Shown: in pieces, positions 14,888 through 15,662 of the stretch | Numbering within the stretch: position 1 is the stretch's first letter | Layout: every line of letters begins with the position of its first letter | DNA from: Bacteroidales bacterium | GTDB lineage: Bacteria; Bacteroidota; Bacteroidia; Bacteroidales; Muribaculaceae | DNA: 15,662 bases | Direction: 5' to 3' | NCBI GenBank assembly: GCA_019420545.1 | Contig: JAHZGZ010000210.1 | Span: 1 to 15,662 of the forward strand | Translations under genes and position numbers: made by a program | Notes under the pieces: model-generated | Told to the model about the DNA's origin: nothing | The model's database searches: none | What the model saw: only the letters and a program-made list of their open reading frames with translations

Positions 14888-15064
14888 TTATGCCTGCCAG
14901 TACTCGAAGATGGTGAGCCATAGCAGGAGCAGGATTACGAGTACGCTTACGCCAATCCACATCCATAGCTGAGTGGAGCTGTAATGGCGGTGCTGTAGAT
15001 GGCGGTCGTATTCCTCCTGACGGGCCAGTCGCTCGTTGAGTCTCCGTTGTTGTCTATCTTCCAT
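14888..15064 (-). CDS. 58-aa single-pass membrane protein, hypothetical
   Basis: I do not recognise this gene. It encodes a very basic and acidic soluble N-terminus (MEDRQQRRLNERLARQEEYD, helical and likely coiled-coil), then HLQHRHYSS. One strong transmembrane helix (LWMWIGVSVLVILLLLWLTI, about residues 34-53) and a short EYWQA tail follow. The start is the ATG at 15064; the frame reaches only a TTG three codons earlier. The orientation predicted by charge is N-terminus inside. It is close upstream of the 96-aa membrane protein gene, and the pair may act together in the inner membrane. No promoter matching TAnnTTTG exactly is seen in the 127 bp upstream, although a palindrome lies at 15096-15111. 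Confidence 0.65.
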   Translation of the reverse strand: MEDRQQRRLNERLARQEEYDRHLQHRHYSSTQLWMWIGVSVLVILLLLWLTIFEYWQA

Positions 15065-15095
15065 AGGATTCAAGTTTGGAAATAAATAGCTGAAA

Positions 15096-15111
15096 GCATA
15101 TCCGCATATGC
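15096..15111. repeat. Perfect inverted repeat upstream of the 58-aa gene
   Basis: GCATAT-CCGC-ATATGC, a 6-bp perfect stem with a four-base loop, lies 32 bp upstream of the start codon. It could be an operator or an mRNA leader hairpin; nothing else in 15065-15191 is distinctive. Confidence 0.35.
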
Positions 15112-15191
15112 ATCAATGCCTGATTGTCATATTGTACAACAAGGGAAGTGGCGCGATGGTTCTGATATGGAGTGGTGAAAAAGGCGGGAGG

Positions 15192-15575
15192 TCAGCAGCC
15201 GAGTATCGTGCGCAATGTCTCGAGCTGAGACAGCCATAGATCGCGGGCATCGTCGATGTCGGACGGTAGGGCGAAATCTGTTACAAGCAACGAGGTGGAG
15301 TCGGTCATCTCTCCGGTAACTATTTTCATTTCGAAGTAGTCGCGCAACGAATCTCCGTTCCAGCGCAGACGTAGTGATGAGTCGGTGCGTTGTGCCACTA
15401 TCGATGCTGTCTGTTGGGTTCCTCCGTCCCATATGAATGTAAACCGCTTGCCCTGAAGGGTTACCTCGTCGGCAAACCATTCCTTGAGGCCTGACGGTGT
15501 AGATATGTAGGGCCACAAAATCGACGGAGGTATGCTCTTGAAGTCGATCTCAATTTGAAATTTCTGTTTTTCCAT
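15192..15575 (-). CDS. START-like domain (SRPBCC superfamily) protein
   Basis: This small soluble cytoplasmic protein of 127 residues has the helix-grip (SRPBCC/AHSA1-like) fold, which encloses a hydrophobic pocket. The Bacteroidetes START-like signature is evident: the N-terminal strand FQIEIDFKSIPPSILWPYIS, then TPSGLKEWFADEV (about 27-39), a central IWDGGTQQTA strand pair, YFEMKIVTGEMTDSTSLLVTDFA and the C-terminal helix DARDLWLSQLETLRTILGC. Binding of a lipid or other hydrophobic ligand is a family-level inference; the ligand is unknown. It has its own consensus promoter and is separated by 127 bp from the downstream 58-aa gene. Confidence 0.9.
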   Translation of the reverse strand: MEKQKFQIEIDFKSIPPSILWPYISTPSGLKEWFADEVTLQGKRFTFIWDGGTQQTASIVAQRTDSSLRLRWNGDSLRDYFEMKIVTGEMTDSTSLLVTDFALPSDIDDARDLWLSQLETLRTILGC

Positions 15576-15607
15576 GGGCTAAGACAGAGTTGTTGAATGA
15601 TATTGTG

Positions 15608-15639
15608 CAAATATATGGGAAGAATATAAATTGTGCAAA
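15608..15639 (-). promoter_or_regulatory. Consensus promoter for the START-like gene
   Basis: On the minus strand TTTG (15639-15636), 20 bp, then TATATTTG (15615-15608). Both boxes fit the Bacteroidetes consensus and predict a start near 15601, about 25 nt before the ATG at 15575. The two boxes are embedded in copies of the same 12-mer, ATTGTGCAAATA on the plus strand (15602-15613 and 15630-15641). Confidence 0.72.
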
Positions 15640-15662
15640 TAATAAAACACGAAAGGGTCAGC

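Noticed and set aside
1..15662. CRISPR array, insertion sequence, prophage, tRNA or rRNA
   Set aside because: No regularly spaced repeats, transposase or phage-like genes, terminal inverted repeats flanking a gene, or tRNA/rRNA-like sequences were seen on either strand.

Overview
The window looks like chromosomal DNA from a gut-type Bacteroidales; Muribaculaceae is my guess, not something the sequence proves. Three things point there. Several encoded families are typical of Bacteroidetes: DUF2851, DUF486/DMT, head-GIN DUF2807, a START-like SRPBCC protein and a GH78 rhamnosidase. The promoters follow the Bacteroidetes pattern, with a -7 box TAnnTTTG and a -33 TTTG (three clear cases, several partial ones). 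Shine-Dalgarno sequences are weak throughout.

Layout, left to right. (1) Positions 2-4071 (+) hold the end of a drug-efflux operon: an HAE1-type RND inner-membrane pump, cut off at its 5' end by the window edge, overlapping by ATGA with a NodT/OprM-type outer-membrane lipoprotein. The periplasmic adaptor is presumably just outside the window. (2) Positions 4191-5699 (+) hold an exported C45-type N-terminal-nucleophile amidase/acyltransferase and a small DUF486 membrane protein. (3) Positions 5700-5975 are a 276-bp convergent intergenic region. It has a strong bidirectional terminator, a long nested hairpin and a minus-strand -7 box, together consistent with a small RNA of about 160 nt. (4) Positions 5976-11465 (-) hold five genes, read right to left: DUF2851, an exported SGNH hydrolase, an M16 zinc peptidase, dusB and an exported GIN-domain protein. 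The M16 gene has a consensus promoter followed, inside its own leader, by a textbook intrinsic terminator. (5) Positions 11650-13929 (+) hold an exported GH78 alpha-L-rhamnosidase whose reading frame is intact except for one in-frame TAG at codon 592. (6) Positions 14004-14540 (+) hold rplS (ribosomal protein L19) with a near-perfect promoter, a structured leader of about 78 nt and a terminator hairpin. (7) Positions 14554-15575 (-) hold two small membrane proteins and a START-like protein with its own consensus promoter.

The genes do not form one pathway. Efflux, amide hydrolysis, polysaccharide or ester hydrolysis, peptide hydrolysis, tRNA modification and translation sit side by side as ordinary neighbours. 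I found no CRISPR array, phage, insertion sequence, tRNA or rRNA, and no convincing new multi-gene system. The observations most worth a second look are the amber codon in the rhamnosidase, the terminator inside the M16 leader, the convergent-region small RNA candidate, the L19 leader structure, and the recurrence of promoters placed almost on top of start codons.
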